From JBOFSQ01 sp051651625 (GTDB lineage Bacteria > Planctomycetota > Planctomycetia > Pirellulales > Thermoguttaceae), in the NCBI GenBank assembly GCA_051651625.1, contig JBOFSQ010000061.1:1-48242 (forward strand): 48,242 nucleotides of DNA. The letters run 5' to 3'. Both the position numbers and the translations under genes were made by a program. Below, piece after piece: positions 1-8,785 of the stretch. Every line of letters begins with the position of its first letter. Position 1 is the first letter of the stretch. Under the pieces are notes generated by a model that saw only the letters and a program-made list of their open reading frames with translations, was not told the origin of the DNA and did no database searches.

Positions 1-197
1 TCCGCGAACCCACGGTACGCATCCACAACAAAATCCGTAGCCCCAACGGGGCGTAAGAGTTGTGTACGCGGTTCAATTCTTGCGCCCCGTTGGGGCTTTC
101 TGGTATTTGGGGTTCCGTACCGTGGGTTCGCTCCGCTCACCCACGGCTAAGCTCTTGCTGCCCCGTTGGGGCAAAATACGTCATTCACGCCCGCAAC
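1..197. repeat. Long palindromic interspersed repeat (GCCCCAACGGGGC family), copy 1
   Basis: This stretch carries no gene. It is built from nested inverted repeats: 'gccccaacggggcgtaag' near 34 pairs with 'cttgcgccccgttggggc' near 82, and 'gcgaacccacggtacg' near 3 pairs with 'cgtaccgtgggttcgc' near 117. An almost identical copy, same order and orientation, lies at 38920-39110. The end at base 1 is cut by the window. Function is unknown; it could fold into a long cruciform or RNA hairpin. Confidence 0.85.
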
Positions 198-223
198 TAA
201 ATTTTACTCCCCCCCTTTGAGTA

Positions 224-325
224 TACCGGACCTGTTCGGAAACTTGCACCCGCACAGCGGTTCGGCATAGCCGAACCCTCCACGCCTGCGGCGTATGGCA
301 ACTGGAGGGTTCGGCTATGCCGAAC
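224..325. repeat. MITE-like palindromic element, copy 1 (one end missing)
   Basis: It begins with the terminal motif 'ctgttcggaaac' and contains 'ggttcggcatagccgaacc' and its inverted partner 'ggttcggctatgccgaacc' around a short centre with 'gcctgcggcg'. The right terminal motif seen in complete copies (34256-34402 and 36293-36439) is missing; the sequence runs straight into the 3' end of the histidine kinase gene, so it may act as that gene's terminator hairpin. Confidence 0.75.
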
Positions 326-330
326 CTGAA

Positions 331-2637
331 CTATTTGGCACCGGCGGAAACACGTTGTAACGCGGCGGTGAGCTGTTTCGGGTCGATGGGTTTGGAAACG
401 TAGTCGTCCATCCCCGCCTCCAGACACTTTTCCCGATCACCTGTCATCGCGTGTGCCGTCATTGCAACGATACGAATCTTTGGATTCCGAACGCCAGAAT
501 CGCCCGAACGAATAGCCGCCGTACACTGGTATCCGTCCATTTCCGGCATCTGACAATCCATCAAAATGGCGTCGTAGTCGTTTTGCTTTAATTTGTCGAT
601 AGCGAGCAAACCATTTTCCGCCGTGTCTACAGAGTGACCCTGCGAGTGGAGCAGTGCCGTAGCGACCATAATGTTGATCTTTACATCTTCAACCAACAGA
701 ATCTTCATTGGTGGAATAGCCGCGACTTCTTTGGTGTCGTCGTACCCGCCGCTGCTTTGTGTCTCTGCGTGCCCAGCGGTTTCCATAAACGAGATGTGAA
801 ACGCATCCAAAAGACGTTTTTTCGAAATCGGTTTGGTCAGATAGTTAATCTTTCCGGGCAACTCAATCGAAGCCGGATCGAATTTGCTGCCGACCGAAAA
901 TGTTGCAATGTATTCTGTTTTTGCATAACTCGATGTCTTCTTGACTTTTTCGACAAGTTCCGCAATTATTAGCCCCGGATACTCATAGTCCATTATCACA
1001 ACATCGTATGGACGACCACTTCGTTCGCGGGCATCAACCTTTTTAAGTAGTTCCTCTGGCGAACCGGCCTCATCAATTTCGATTTTGGTCTCGGCAAGTA
1101 ACAGCCGCAATGATTGCCGGAGAGTCGGATTCACATCGAAAATTAGAAGCGACCGATTGCTACATACTGGTACAACGTCAAATGTCTGTTGATCTGATAC
1201 GCCAAGATCGCAGGTGAACCAAAACGTCGAACCGCGACCAAGTTCGCTCTCGACGTGAATCTCACCATTCATCAGGTGTACCAAACTCTTGCAAATCGAC
1301 AATCCCAATCCTGTACCGCCGTGTTTGCGGGTACTCGATGAATCGAGTTGCACAAATGGTTCGAAGAGCGTCTTCACTGCGTCTTTCGGGATACCGATTC
1401 CCGTGTCGGATACGCTAACGGCCAACCTGCACCGCTCTCCAATATAAATCGCGGCTGGGTCCCACGTTTTTTCGTAGTTGATATGATGCGGTAACGAGAA
1501 GTTTTCGGACGGCTGAAGTCGCGTCACTCGCAGAATAATTTCACCGTCTTGCGTGAACTTTACGGCATTTCCGACAAGGTTCATCAGTATCTGTCGAAGG
1601 CGTCCGTTGTCTCCAACCAGCATCGGTGGAATGTCGTTGGCGACAAACAGTGACAGTTTCAACCCCTTGTCGTAAACGAGTAGCGAGGTCGATTCGCATA
1701 CGCCTTCAAGTACCTTGCGAACAGAGAACGAAGTGCTTGCCAGTTGCAACATGCCAGCTTCGATTTTGGAAAAGTCCAAGATGTCGTTGATCACCGTTAG
1801 GAGTGAGTTTCCGCTCTGCTCGATTGATCGAACGTACTGCCGCTGCAAGTCGGTAAGTGGCGTTTTCTCAAGGAGGTTGGTAAGCCCGATGACACCGTTC
1901 ATCGGCGTCCGAATTTCGTGACTCATATTGGCCATGAATTCGCTCTTGGCGACTTCGGCCTTTCGGGCAAGAATTGATTGTTCACGAATCGCGTGAATCA
2001 TGACCACCAAATAAACCGCCCCGACAAAAGAGAGAACTGCGAAGATACTGGCGGCAACCGTTGTGAGCAGCTTGTTTCCGTAGATTACGCCGTCAATTCG
2101 CTCTCTTTCGTGTTCTCGAAACGATTCCATATTTTCAAAAAAGTCAACGGCAATAGGCGTTACGCTCCTGAGCGCAATGATAGCTTCTACGTCTTGGCCG
2201 CCTGCAATTTTGAGTTCGGCAGACTCTATCATTTTTCGCCTGTACTCGTTTTCTCGCTCTATCAGTTTGCGAAACGTATCAGCATTCGCGCCAGCATAGT
2301 CGCGCGTATAGTCGTCCATTAACTTTTCGAGTTCACTAAACTTGGCGGTGTACTTCTTGTAAAGCTCCTGCTGCTCCTCGGCTTTGTCGCGTAGTAAGAT
2401 GTCACGACCAGTAACGCGGCACGCCCACAGTGATACGGTGATAGCGTGGAGACGGTCTAATTTGTCGATGCTATTTTTTGCCATCGCTTCGGACCGCAGA
2501 CCGGTGTACAGCAGCGACGACACACCAAAAATTACGACAATCCCCAGAGCGCAGTAGAAAATGGCAAGCGATGTCAACCAACCTTTCGATTGCGTGGAAC
2601 GTAAAAGTATGTTTTTGAAAAAATGTATAACGTTCAT
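331..2637 (-). CDS. Hybrid sensor histidine kinase with two receiver domains
   Basis: A 768-residue inner-membrane sensor kinase. Two membrane segments (about residues 22-45 and 189-214) flank a helical periplasmic sensor region. The HisKA motif SHEIRTPMNG carries the phospho-accepting His240; HATPase motifs follow (N box near 353-357, DTGIGIP at 411, GGTGLGLS near 440). A first receiver (about 495-610) is degenerate: Asp550 and Lys602 remain but the acidic pocket has a single Asp. The second receiver (about 643-765) is complete, with Asp694 and Lys749. No HPt domain or separate response regulator is adjacent, although an NtrC-type regulator lies 2.8 kb away. The signal sensed cannot be deduced. 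The start is the ATG at 2637, preceded by AT-rich sequence without a clear Shine-Dalgarno. The 3' end abuts a palindromic repeat. Confidence 0.95.
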   Translation of the reverse strand: MNVIHFFKNILLRSTQSKGWLTSLAIFYCALGIVVIFGVSSLLYTGLRSEAMAKNSIDKLDRLHAITVSLWACRVTGRDILLRDKAEEQQELYKKYTAKFSELEKLMDDYTRDYAGANADTFRKLIERENEYRRKMIESAELKIAGGQDVEAIIALRSVTPIAVDFFENMESFREHERERIDGVIYGNKLLTTVAASIFAVLSFVGAVYLVVMIHAIREQSILARKAEVAKSEFMANMSHEIRTPMNGVIGLTNLLEKTPLTDLQRQYVRSIEQSGNSLLTVINDILDFSKIEAGMLQLASTSFSVRKVLEGVCESTSLLVYDKGLKLSLFVANDIPPMLVGDNGRLRQILMNLVGNAVKFTQDGEIILRVTRLQPSENFSLPHHINYEKTWDPAAIYIGERCRLAVSVSDTGIGIPKDAVKTLFEPFVQLDSSSTRKHGGTGLGLSICKSLVHLMNGEIHVESELGRGSTFWFTCDLGVSDQQTFDVVPVCSNRSLLIFDVNPTLRQSLRLLLAETKIEIDEAGSPEELLKKVDARERSGRPYDVVIMDYEYPGLIIAELVEKVKKTSSYAKTEYIATFSVGSKFDPASIELPGKINYLTKPISKKRLLDAFHISFMETAGHAETQSSGGYDDTKEVAAIPPMKILLVEDVKINIMVATALLHSQGHSVDTAENGLLAIDKLKQNDYDAILMDCQMPEMDGYQCTAAIRSGDSGVRNPKIRIVAMTAHAMTGDREKCLEAGMDDYVSKPIDPKQLTAALQRVSAGAK

Positions 2638-3328
2638 CTTGGTGTTCCCAATTTAATTGCACCGAAACACTGACTGATTCTACTTGTTTTGTTTTGTTGT
2701 AACTGTTCACGGAATTTGGCAGCGTTGCCGTTCGCGTCTTTGCCCCGACGGGGCAGTATCTCAATAACCGGCGGTAAGTGCAGCCGCGATAGCGGCAAGC
2801 GCAACCGCCGGTTATGCGAACGAAAATCGGGTGCGTCTGTAGGACGCTACCAAAAGTTTGAGTCAACCGTATTGTCGGTGGCGTCCTACAGACGCTCGAT
2901 TTCTGTGATGTTGCTACCGTAAGCTGCGCGGAGTACCGCTTGCATACGGTTATTGGAATCGCTGCCCCGATGGGGCAAATATGCCAATGCGGTCAGTTCC
3001 GTGAGCGGTTACGTTTTGTTCTTCACACCGACCAAACCGCTTTATTTTATGCCAGAAATATACAATGTCAATGTCGCAAATGCCGCCTCGTGGAACCCCA
3101 AACCGCTGACGGCGAGTTTTCGCTCTTGCCGCAAGCGGCGTTTTTTGATACAATGGGCCTGTTCGGAAAACTTGTACTCACTGATGGAGGGTTCGGCTAT
3201 GCCGAACCGCGAACTACCCAATCGCCCCCAACTTCATGTTTCCGAACAAGTCTAATGGGTCTGTTCGGAAAACTTGTACTCACTCTGCGGTTCGGCATAG
3301 CCGAACCCTCCAAACTGACGAGGCACGG
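2638..3328. repeat. Intergenic repeat tract between kinase and cyclase-like gene
   Basis: No gene is supported here. From 2743 there is a 'gccccgacggggc' palindrome, then an inverted pair around 'ataaccggcggt' / 'accgccggttat' (2763-2816), then a second pair with 'gcgtctgtaggacgc' near 2831 and 'gcgtcctacagacgc' near 2881. The segment ends in the MITE-like elements at 3155-3254 and 3258-3312. All small frames across it translate repeat sequence. Confidence 0.7.
3155..3312. repeat. MITE-like elements, copies 2 (complete) and 3 (half), in tandem
   Basis: A complete element of about 100 bp runs from 'gcctgttcggaaaac' at 3156 to 'gtttccgaacaagtc' near 3253, with a central 'gttcggctatgccgaac' palindrome. 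Immediately after it a second copy starts ('gtctgttcggaaaac', 3259) and stops after 'ggttcggcatagccgaacc' near 3312, only 17 bases before the start codon of the next gene. The half copy may therefore contribute to that gene's promoter or leader. Confidence 0.75.
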
Positions 3329-5206
3329 ATGTCTCTTTCGCTCTTTGACCCGTTTGCACGCGCCGTCGATGCGTCGCTCTTGGCAACCGCAACCAACGAC
3401 GCTGAAACACGTCGCACGTCGCGGTCGCTCGGAACGCTGCTCGAAACGCACGTTGCGACGACGCCCGAACCGTTCCTCACGCCCCACGAAACCGACCCGC
3501 GACTTCGCGGGCGACTGCGACTCGCCGTCCTCAAAGGACGTGCCGCACTCCGCGAAACGCAGCAGCAAAATGGCGCGTGGACGGTAACGCAAAACGTCCC
3601 GACGCCGCTCCTCGTGGAGACGCTCCTCGCACTCGCCGCCATCGGCGAAGACGGCGGGACTTGCGCGCGGCGATGTGCCGCGCTTCTCAAATCGCGTCTG
3701 GATTCTGGGACTGGCGATGTTGACAGCGTACTACTTTATCTCACGCTCAAAATCTATCGAGTCTACTTTCCGCAACTTGCAAACGTACTCGCGTCGCTGC
3801 GAACGCAAATCACGGCGGCGGGTGGAATCAAATCGTGTTCGGCGACGACGCGACTTTGGCTCGCCATCTTCGGGCAGATTCCGTACCGGCTCCGCGACGT
3901 TGTTTCGCTTACTCCGTCGCAGCGGCGCATCGTTGCTGCGGGCGTTGTGTGTACGATTCCGATATGTCGCGGCGTGAGTGAACTGATCGGGCGTCCACCG
4001 CGAACGACACGTCTCTCGCACGCCGTTCGTCGCGCGGCAGCAAAACTGTTGTCGCTGCGTTCACCAGAAACGTCAACACACGATCCGCAGACGACGCTGA
4101 TGAACATTGTCGCAGAGATGTCGCAGCACGACGCGAGTGGATTGCACTGTCTCCAGCAACTTGCGCAGATCGAATCGCTCTTCGTCACTGACGCAACTGG
4201 CGAACTCGTTTTGTGGAACGGCGACGCTCAACTTGTTGCCACCGCACTCGCCGCCAACGTACTTTCGGCGGACGGTGCGCGAACGAACGAAGTTCAGCGT
4301 GCCGTCGCGTGGCAACGCAATTCAGAATCGAGCGGCAGCATCGAGTCGCTCGTCGCACGCATCGAACTTGAACAGTGCGTCTTCGCAGCGTCTCAAAACA
4401 CAGCGTCTCAAAATGCAACGCCCGAAGTACGTCTCGTCGCGCTGGCGAACACAGCATCACTCGCAGGCGCGAAACGACAACTTCTCACGTTAACCGACAC
4501 CGCCGACAGTCTTCAAGACGACATCCGCGAACTGGTGAAGTTACAGTCGCCGAACGGACTTTGGAACAGCGTCTCCGAAACGGGGCGTGTGCTTGCGGTT
4601 GCGGGTAAACTCGGTCTGCCAGACCCGTTACGGGTCAATTTGCAGGCTTCGCCCTCCACAAGACCGCGGCCTCGTTGGGCCGCTACCGTTCTGGTACGGG
4701 AAATTCAAACCGTCTTGAGTACAAAAAGCAGCGTCGCGCGGGCCGTCGCCGCGATCAAACGACTTCAGCAGCGCGACGGTTGTTGGTGTGATTGTTGGCA
4801 CGACAACAACCGTGATTCGCTCGTCGTGACTGCAAGTGTTGTCGCTGGTCTTGCGGCGGTCGTGACTGCGAACGACGAATCGCTCGCGCGTGGCGTCAAC
4901 TGGCTTCTCTCGCAGGAGTGGTACAAAAACAGTGACGCGGGACGTGTTGCGGTCGTTCTGCAATCGCTCATCGCAGCCGCGCACGGCGACGAAACGTCCG
5001 TGGTGCGTGGCGTCGAACAACTTCTCGACACCCAAAACGACGACGGAGTTTGGAGCGGCGGCGATCACTCTGCGACATGTCACGCCGTTTCCGCACTGGC
5101 CGCCTTCGCCGCCGACGCCCGCGAACGACTACGCCCCGCACCGTTTTCCGGTGACAACGCTACAATCCCGATCCGCGCGATACGGATTTATCTCGAAGAG
5201 CGGTGA
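3329..5206 (+). CDS. Prenyltransferase/squalene-oxidase-repeat (terpene-cyclase-fold) protein
   Basis: A 625-residue, probably cytoplasmic or membrane-associated alpha-alpha barrel protein. Repeats of the QW type are visible: QQQNGAWTV (near residue 80), LQSPNGLW (near 412), LQQRDGCWCDCW (near 480) and LDTQNDDGVWSGGDH (near 570). These belong to the squalene-hopene cyclase / prenyltransferase superfamily. I cannot find the DXDD acid motif of squalene-hopene cyclases, so cyclase activity is unproven; a protein-protein or lipid-binding role is possible. I chose the ATG at 3329 (GAGG upstream) because the in-frame extension to 3236 translates a palindromic repeat. Residues about 432-463 are encoded by an interspersed repeat (4622-4718) whose other copy lies in front of tRNA-Pro; it enters between two predicted helical repeats without breaking the frame. 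Confidence 0.75.
   Translation: MSLSLFDPFARAVDASLLATATNDAETRRTSRSLGTLLETHVATTPEPFLTPHETDPRLRGRLRLAVLKGRAALRETQQQNGAWTVTQNVPTPLLVETLLALAAIGEDGGTCARRCAALLKSRLDSGTGDVDSVLLYLTLKIYRVYFPQLANVLASLRTQITAAGGIKSCSATTRLWLAIFGQIPYRLRDVVSLTPSQRRIVAAGVVCTIPICRGVSELIGRPPRTTRLSHAVRRAAAKLLSLRSPETSTHDPQTTLMNIVAEMSQHDASGLHCLQQLAQIESLFVTDATGELVLWNGDAQLVATALAANVLSADGARTNEVQRAVAWQRNSESSGSIESLVARIELEQCVFAASQNTASQNATPEVRLVALANTASLAGAKRQLLTLTDTADSLQDDIRELVKLQSPNGLWNSVSETGRVLAVAGKLGLPDPLRVNLQASPSTRPRPRWAATVLVREIQTVLSTKSSVARAVAAIKRLQQRDGCWCDCWHDNNRDSLVVTASVVAGLAAVVTANDESLARGVNWLLSQEWYKNSDAGRVAVVLQSLIAAAHGDETSVVRGVEQLLDTQNDDGVWSGGDHSATCHAVSALAAFAADARERLRPAPFSGDNATIPIRAIRIYLEER
4622..4718 (+). repeat. Interspersed repeat embedded in frame in a coding sequence
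   Basis: From 'gacccgttacgggtc' (itself a palindrome) to 'aaattcaaaccgtcttg'. The reverse complement of 37931-38023 aligns along the whole length at roughly 80% identity, including 'tttgcaggcttcgccc' and 'gctaccgtt.tggtacg.gaaattcaaacc'. Here it encodes about 32 residues starting PLRVNLQASP. Three short alignment gaps keep the frame open. Confidence 0.85.
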
Positions 5207-5263
5207 ACCAACGAACCCGTGACGGGGCCACTACTGCACCATTTCGCAAATACGCTTCGTACA

Positions 5264-5384
5264 ACAGCCCGAAACGTAGCGGAGCGAAGTGAGGGAAGTG
5301 ACGATGTTAACGTTGGTGTTGTGAACGCAGAGTCTTCGCTCCCCTCACTACGCTCCGCTATCGCTACGCTACGTTTCGGGCTGT
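5264..5384. terminator. Inverted repeat between convergent genes, likely bidirectional terminator
   Basis: The left arm begins 'acagcccgaaacgtagc' at 5264 and the right arm ends 'gctacgtttcgggctgt' at 5384; inner arms 'ggagcgaagtgaggg' and 'ccctcactacgctcc' also pair. It sits between the cyclase-like gene (+) and the sigma-54 regulator (-), which end 58 and 23 bases away. There is no clear U-tract, so termination is inferred from position. Confidence 0.5.
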
Positions 5385-5406
5385 TATTCGCGGTAACTCT
5401 GAACGT

Positions 5407-6813
5407 CTACGCCGACTTCTTTTCTTCGCTCTGGTTGAGCTTGTTGTAGAGCGTTTTTAGACTGATGCCGAGTTCGCTCGCCGCTTGAACTTTGTTGCCG
5501 TGCGAACGTTCAAGCGCGGCGACGATGGCGTCTTGTTCTAGTTCGCGGAGTGTCAGCGGTGACGTGTTTATCGGTAGCGTCGTCGCAACACGAATCGACT
5601 CACGAATCGGCGGAGTTGCCAACGACAACGCTGGTTGTTCGTCGCGGATCACCGCTGGTAAAACGTCGCGTCCCATCGGGAACGTGTCGCTCAAAATCAC
5701 CGCGTGCTCGACGATGTTCGCAAGTTGACGCACGTTCCCCGGCCAGCGATACGACTTGAAAAGATTCATAACGTCGTCGTCGAAACCGTGTTTAATCGGC
5801 TTTGCGCCGGTTTGCAAATAACGTGCAAGAAAGTGCGCGGCGAGTTCGTCGATGTCGCTCAAACGCTCGCGGAGCGGCGGCAGTTGAATCTCAAAAGTGT
5901 TGATCCGAAACCAAAGGTCTTCGCGGAACGTCCCCTCCGCAACCATCTCGCTCAAGTTGCGAAGCGTCGCGCAGACGACGCGAACATCGCAGATCGTCGA
6001 GGCGTTCTCGCCGACCTTGCGAATCTCGCCCGACTCCAGAAAACGCAGCAGCTTCGCCTGTACGCCTTTCGGAAGTTCACCAATTTCATCGAGGAACAAC
6101 GTACCGCCAGCGGCGACTTGGAAGAGTCCGGTTCGGTGTTCGTCGGCACCGGTGAAGCTCCCTTTGCGGTGGCCGAATAGTTCGCTCTCGATTAAGGCCT
6201 CCGGTAACGCGCCGCAGTTGATCGCAACGAACGGTTTGTCACGTCGCGTACTCCGGTCGTGAAGCGCACGCGCGACGAGTTCTTTTCCCGTTCCAGTTTC
6301 GCCGAGAATGACAACCGTTGCGTGAGTCGGTGCGAGTTTGTCGATGAGACGTTGTACACGTTGCATCGCATCCGACGAGCCGATCAGCGTTCGCCGCTCG
6401 TCGCCGCAGACGCGACGCAGTTCCGACTGGGCTGCCGCACACCGACTTTTGAGGTCGCGTTTCTCGGCGACACGCTTCAAAACCGCTTCGATCTCCGCAA
6501 GCCGACACGGTTTGCTCAAGTAGTCGTAAACGCCTTGCCGCAGCGCACCGACCGCCATCTCCATCGTACCGTGACCGGTCATGAGGATGGCATCGGTGTC
6601 GGGATTGATCTCCTTCGCAGCCGCAACGACTTCCAAACCCGTCGCACCGGGCATCGCAAAATCGACAAGAAGACAATCAAACGTGTCGTGCTGAAGAGCG
6701 GCAAGCGCAGTGGTCCCGTCGGGACAAACTGTCACCGTGTGTCCCATCTCTTCAAGTTCAACACTCAAAACTTTTTGAAGCGAAACTTCGTCGTCGGCAA
6801 AGAGGATTTTCAT
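5407..6813 (-). CDS. NtrC-family sigma-54-dependent response regulator
   Basis: A 468-residue transcription activator. The N-terminal receiver has the DD pair at 7-8, the phosphorylation site Asp51 (LLVDFAMPG) and SKP lysine near 102. The AAA+ domain has Walker A GETGTGKE, the sigma-54 contact loop GSFTGA, Walker B LFLDEIGEL and an arginine-rich sensor region. The C-terminus holds a Fis-type helix-turn-helix (HGNKVQAASELGISLKTLYN). It drives promoters of the -24/-12 type once phosphorylated. I chose the ATG at 6813, where receiver homology begins (MKILFADDE); an in-frame GTG at 6846 lies in repeat sequence. No cognate kinase is adjacent; the hybrid kinase at 331-2637 is the only candidate in the window. 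Confidence 0.95.
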   Translation of the reverse strand: MKILFADDEVSLQKVLSVELEEMGHTVTVCPDGTTALAALQHDTFDCLLVDFAMPGATGLEVVAAAKEINPDTDAILMTGHGTMEMAVGALRQGVYDYLSKPCRLAEIEAVLKRVAEKRDLKSRCAAAQSELRRVCGDERRTLIGSSDAMQRVQRLIDKLAPTHATVVILGETGTGKELVARALHDRSTRRDKPFVAINCGALPEALIESELFGHRKGSFTGADEHRTGLFQVAAGGTLFLDEIGELPKGVQAKLLRFLESGEIRKVGENASTICDVRVVCATLRNLSEMVAEGTFREDLWFRINTFEIQLPPLRERLSDIDELAAHFLARYLQTGAKPIKHGFDDDVMNLFKSYRWPGNVRQLANIVEHAVILSDTFPMGRDVLPAVIRDEQPALSLATPPIRESIRVATTLPINTSPLTLRELEQDAIVAALERSHGNKVQAASELGISLKTLYNKLNQSEEKKSA

Positions 6814-6985
6814 TGTGGCTTGGTGATGGGGTTGGTAACCGTTCACGGTTTTTTGAGGAGTCTCACACGGAGACGCAGAGGCATGGAGAGGAGTGATGTT
6901 TGAAAACTTGTAACGGTTACGTCAGTGTCCATGCCGTGTGTAAAAAAGAACTGCTCGTAAACGCAAATCCGTGGACGCTTACGAT
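6814..6985. repeat. Degraded interspersed repeat
   Basis: The stretch contains 'gttttttgaggagtctcacac' related sequence and the 'gtaaacgcaaatccgtgga' end signature seen in other intergenic tracts (for example 47890). No gene or convincing terminator is visible. Confidence 0.5.
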
Positions 6986-7834
6986 TTATTTTTCCCCCGT
7001 CAGCGTTTTCGTCTTTTTTGGTGGCAGATAATTTTTCGCGGTGACAACTTTTTGACCAGTTTTTTCTTCAAAGTCATTGCACGCACGCTTGGCAATCGCG
7101 CCACCTTTGATCGCCGACTTTTTGTTTGCTGGCAAACCGACGGCGTTTTCGTTTTCGGCAATTTGGCGTGTGGACAATTCTGCCAATGCCGTGAAAATCA
7201 GTTCCGCCTCCGACATGTGGTCTCGCAAGTTTTGCGACTTCAAACCCTTCATGTTTTTGTGTTCCTTAACCGTTACTCCCGCCCATTCTTGATGAATGAT
7301 GTTGGTCAACGTCGCAAACTCTTCGCCTTCTTGGACTTGATGGTCTTTCCAGTAGTCGGTCAACTTGTTGCGAGTTTCTTGCCCTGTCATCCGCTGCGTT
7401 ATCCACTTTTCGCTTCGACCCAACTTTTGATACGTTGTGCGTGCGCGGTCAATCGCGGCAGAAGGGTCAGACATCTCTTGCATGCGTTCGTACCCAACCC
7501 TTGCCAACCATTGTTTTACAGGCTCGGCCTTCTTGCTAGGAACAGACTGAACTATACGCAACATCGTTTCTGCATCGGCACAATCGGTCAAGTATTTTTT
7601 GCCGTCCGCCGCCTCCAATTTCAGTTGTACGATATTTTCGTACAACTGACTAAACCCCTCATCGTTGACTAACTTCGATTTCAAATCACTCCAGTATCGC
7701 CGTGAATTATTGCTTTCGGTCAAAATTTCGATAATATCAATCACCGAAAAATACCACTTTTCCTGTTCCGCGTCGTACAGCGAACGGATTTTGTTTTTGT
7801 CGAAAAGTTTGATTGAAGTCTGTTTGGCGGTCAT
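6986..7834 (-). CDS. DinD/BRO-N family DNA-damage-inducible-type protein
   Basis: A 282-residue soluble protein. The N-terminal region (about 9-110: LFDKNKIRSLYD, WYFSVIDIIEIL, YWSDLKSKL) has the pattern of the BRO-N domain as found in DNA-damage-inducible protein D; the C-terminal part (about 150-260) is helical and charged, as in that family. DinD of E. coli inhibits RecA filaments; BRO-N relatives in phages are antirepressors. Which role applies here is unknown. The start ATG at 7834 lies just downstream (in the direction of transcription) of one 40-bp direct repeat (7858-7897), and the KilA-N gene precedes it on the same strand. Confidence 0.8.
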   Translation of the reverse strand: MTAKQTSIKLFDKNKIRSLYDAEQEKWYFSVIDIIEILTESNNSRRYWSDLKSKLVNDEGFSQLYENIVQLKLEAADGKKYLTDCADAETMLRIVQSVPSKKAEPVKQWLARVGYERMQEMSDPSAAIDRARTTYQKLGRSEKWITQRMTGQETRNKLTDYWKDHQVQEGEEFATLTNIIHQEWAGVTVKEHKNMKGLKSQNLRDHMSEAELIFTALAELSTRQIAENENAVGLPANKKSAIKGGAIAKRACNDFEEKTGQKVVTAKNYLPPKKTKTLTGEK

Positions 7835-7857
7835 CGTTAGTTTTCCTTCGTTTCAAA

Positions 7858-7897
7858 CAAAACCCGTTCACGCCACACGCCGGCGCAGACGGTTCGG
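7858..7897. repeat. 40-bp direct repeat flanking the KilA-N gene, copy 1
   Basis: Reads 'caaaacccgttcacgccac' followed by 'acgccggcgcagacggttcgg'. It differs from the copy at 8746-8785 at one base in 40. It lies between the KilA-N stop and the DinD-like start. Confidence 0.9.
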
Positions 7898-7907
7898 GGA
7901 CGTTGGT

Positions 7908-8729
7908 TTATCGTTCGATCCTTCGATTCTCGAACGCATCAAGTCGGTGTTCGTCTGTCAAGGTTCGCATTTGTACAATCGCCGTTTTGTTCAGCCGCGT
8001 CAGCCGCTCCGCTTGTGGCATTCCGTCGTGAATGAAGATAGCATTGATGCTCTCAAGATTCGACAGGCAGATCAATTGTGAAACGTCTGCATAATCACGG
8101 ATGTTTCCTTTCTGCCCCGGATTTTCGATACGCCACATTTTCGCCGTCTTGCCAAACAGCGCCATGTTCAAAATGTCCGCTTCGCTGGCGTAAACAACGC
8201 TGATCTGCTGCGGTGTAAGCTCCGGCGGAACCAAGTTTTCCTTGATGGCGTCGGTGTGAATCCGGTAGTTGATCTTCGCCAAGTTACGTTTGATGTCCCA
8301 ACCAAGTTGTCGAAGCTCTTCATCCTTGAGACGCTGAAACTCCTTGATCAGGTAGAGCTTGAACTTTGGCGATACCCAAGAAGCAAACTCAAAAGCAATG
8401 TCTTTGTGTGCGTAGGTACCACCATAGCGTCCCGCCTTTGCAATCAAGCCGCACGAATTGGTGGCTTCCGCCCACTGTTTGACAGAAATGGCGAATCGGT
8501 TCAAACCGGCGGCATTTCTAATTCCCTCGAATTCGATGGAATTGAAATTAGGGTTGTACATCTCCTCCCAAATACCGAGAAACTCCAGCGTGTTCTTGTT
8601 ACGCAGCCAGCGTTCAATTAACGCCGTTCCATGTTCGTGGGAACGTACCATATCCGTCAGCGAAATGTAATCCTCATCGCGTACTGCAATGACGGCGATT
8701 TCTGTTTCCAACACGGTAATCTTGCTCAT
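7908..8729 (-). CDS. KilA-N domain protein
   Basis: A 273-residue protein. Residues about 10-110 (DYISLTDMVRS, ALIERWLRNKNTLEFLGIWE, GRYGGTYAHKDIAFEFASWV) match the KilA-N DNA-binding domain, which is shared by phage antirepressors and many free-standing bacterial proteins. The C-terminal 120 residues contain a short-chain helical domain ending in a charged tail. I chose the ATG at 8729 (MSKITVLETE); the in-frame extension to 8810 translates the direct repeat and the end of the neighbouring RND gene. The gene is bracketed by the 40-bp direct repeats 7858-7897 and 8746-8785, which suggests it arrived as a unit. Confidence 0.85.
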   Translation of the reverse strand: MSKITVLETEIAVIAVRDEDYISLTDMVRSHEHGTALIERWLRNKNTLEFLGIWEEMYNPNFNSIEFEGIRNAAGLNRFAISVKQWAEATNSCGLIAKAGRYGGTYAHKDIAFEFASWVSPKFKLYLIKEFQRLKDEELRQLGWDIKRNLAKINYRIHTDAIKENLVPPELTPQQISVVYASEADILNMALFGKTAKMWRIENPGQKGNIRDYADVSQLICLSNLESINAIFIHDGMPQAERLTRLNKTAIVQMRTLTDEHRLDAFENRRIER

Positions 8730-8745
8730 GGCTTTCACTCGCTTA

Positions 8746-8785
8746 CAAAACCCGTTCACGCCACTCGCCGGCGCAGACGGTTCGG
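8746..8785. repeat. 40-bp direct repeat flanking the KilA-N gene, copy 2
   Basis: Identical to 7858-7897 except for one base. It encodes the last nine codons and the TGA stop (8756-8758) of the RND exporter gene, whose protein ends PNRLRRRVA. Confidence 0.9.

Noticed and set aside
6986..8729. Prophage remnant
   Set aside because: Only BRO-N and KilA-N type proteins are present; there is no integrase, terminase, capsid, lysis or replication gene and no att site at a tRNA.
7858..8785. Integron cassette with attC sites
   Set aside because: The 40-bp repeats lack the R-prime/R-double-prime core pairs (GTTRRRY and complement) and there is no integrase; a different capture route or simple duplication is more likely.
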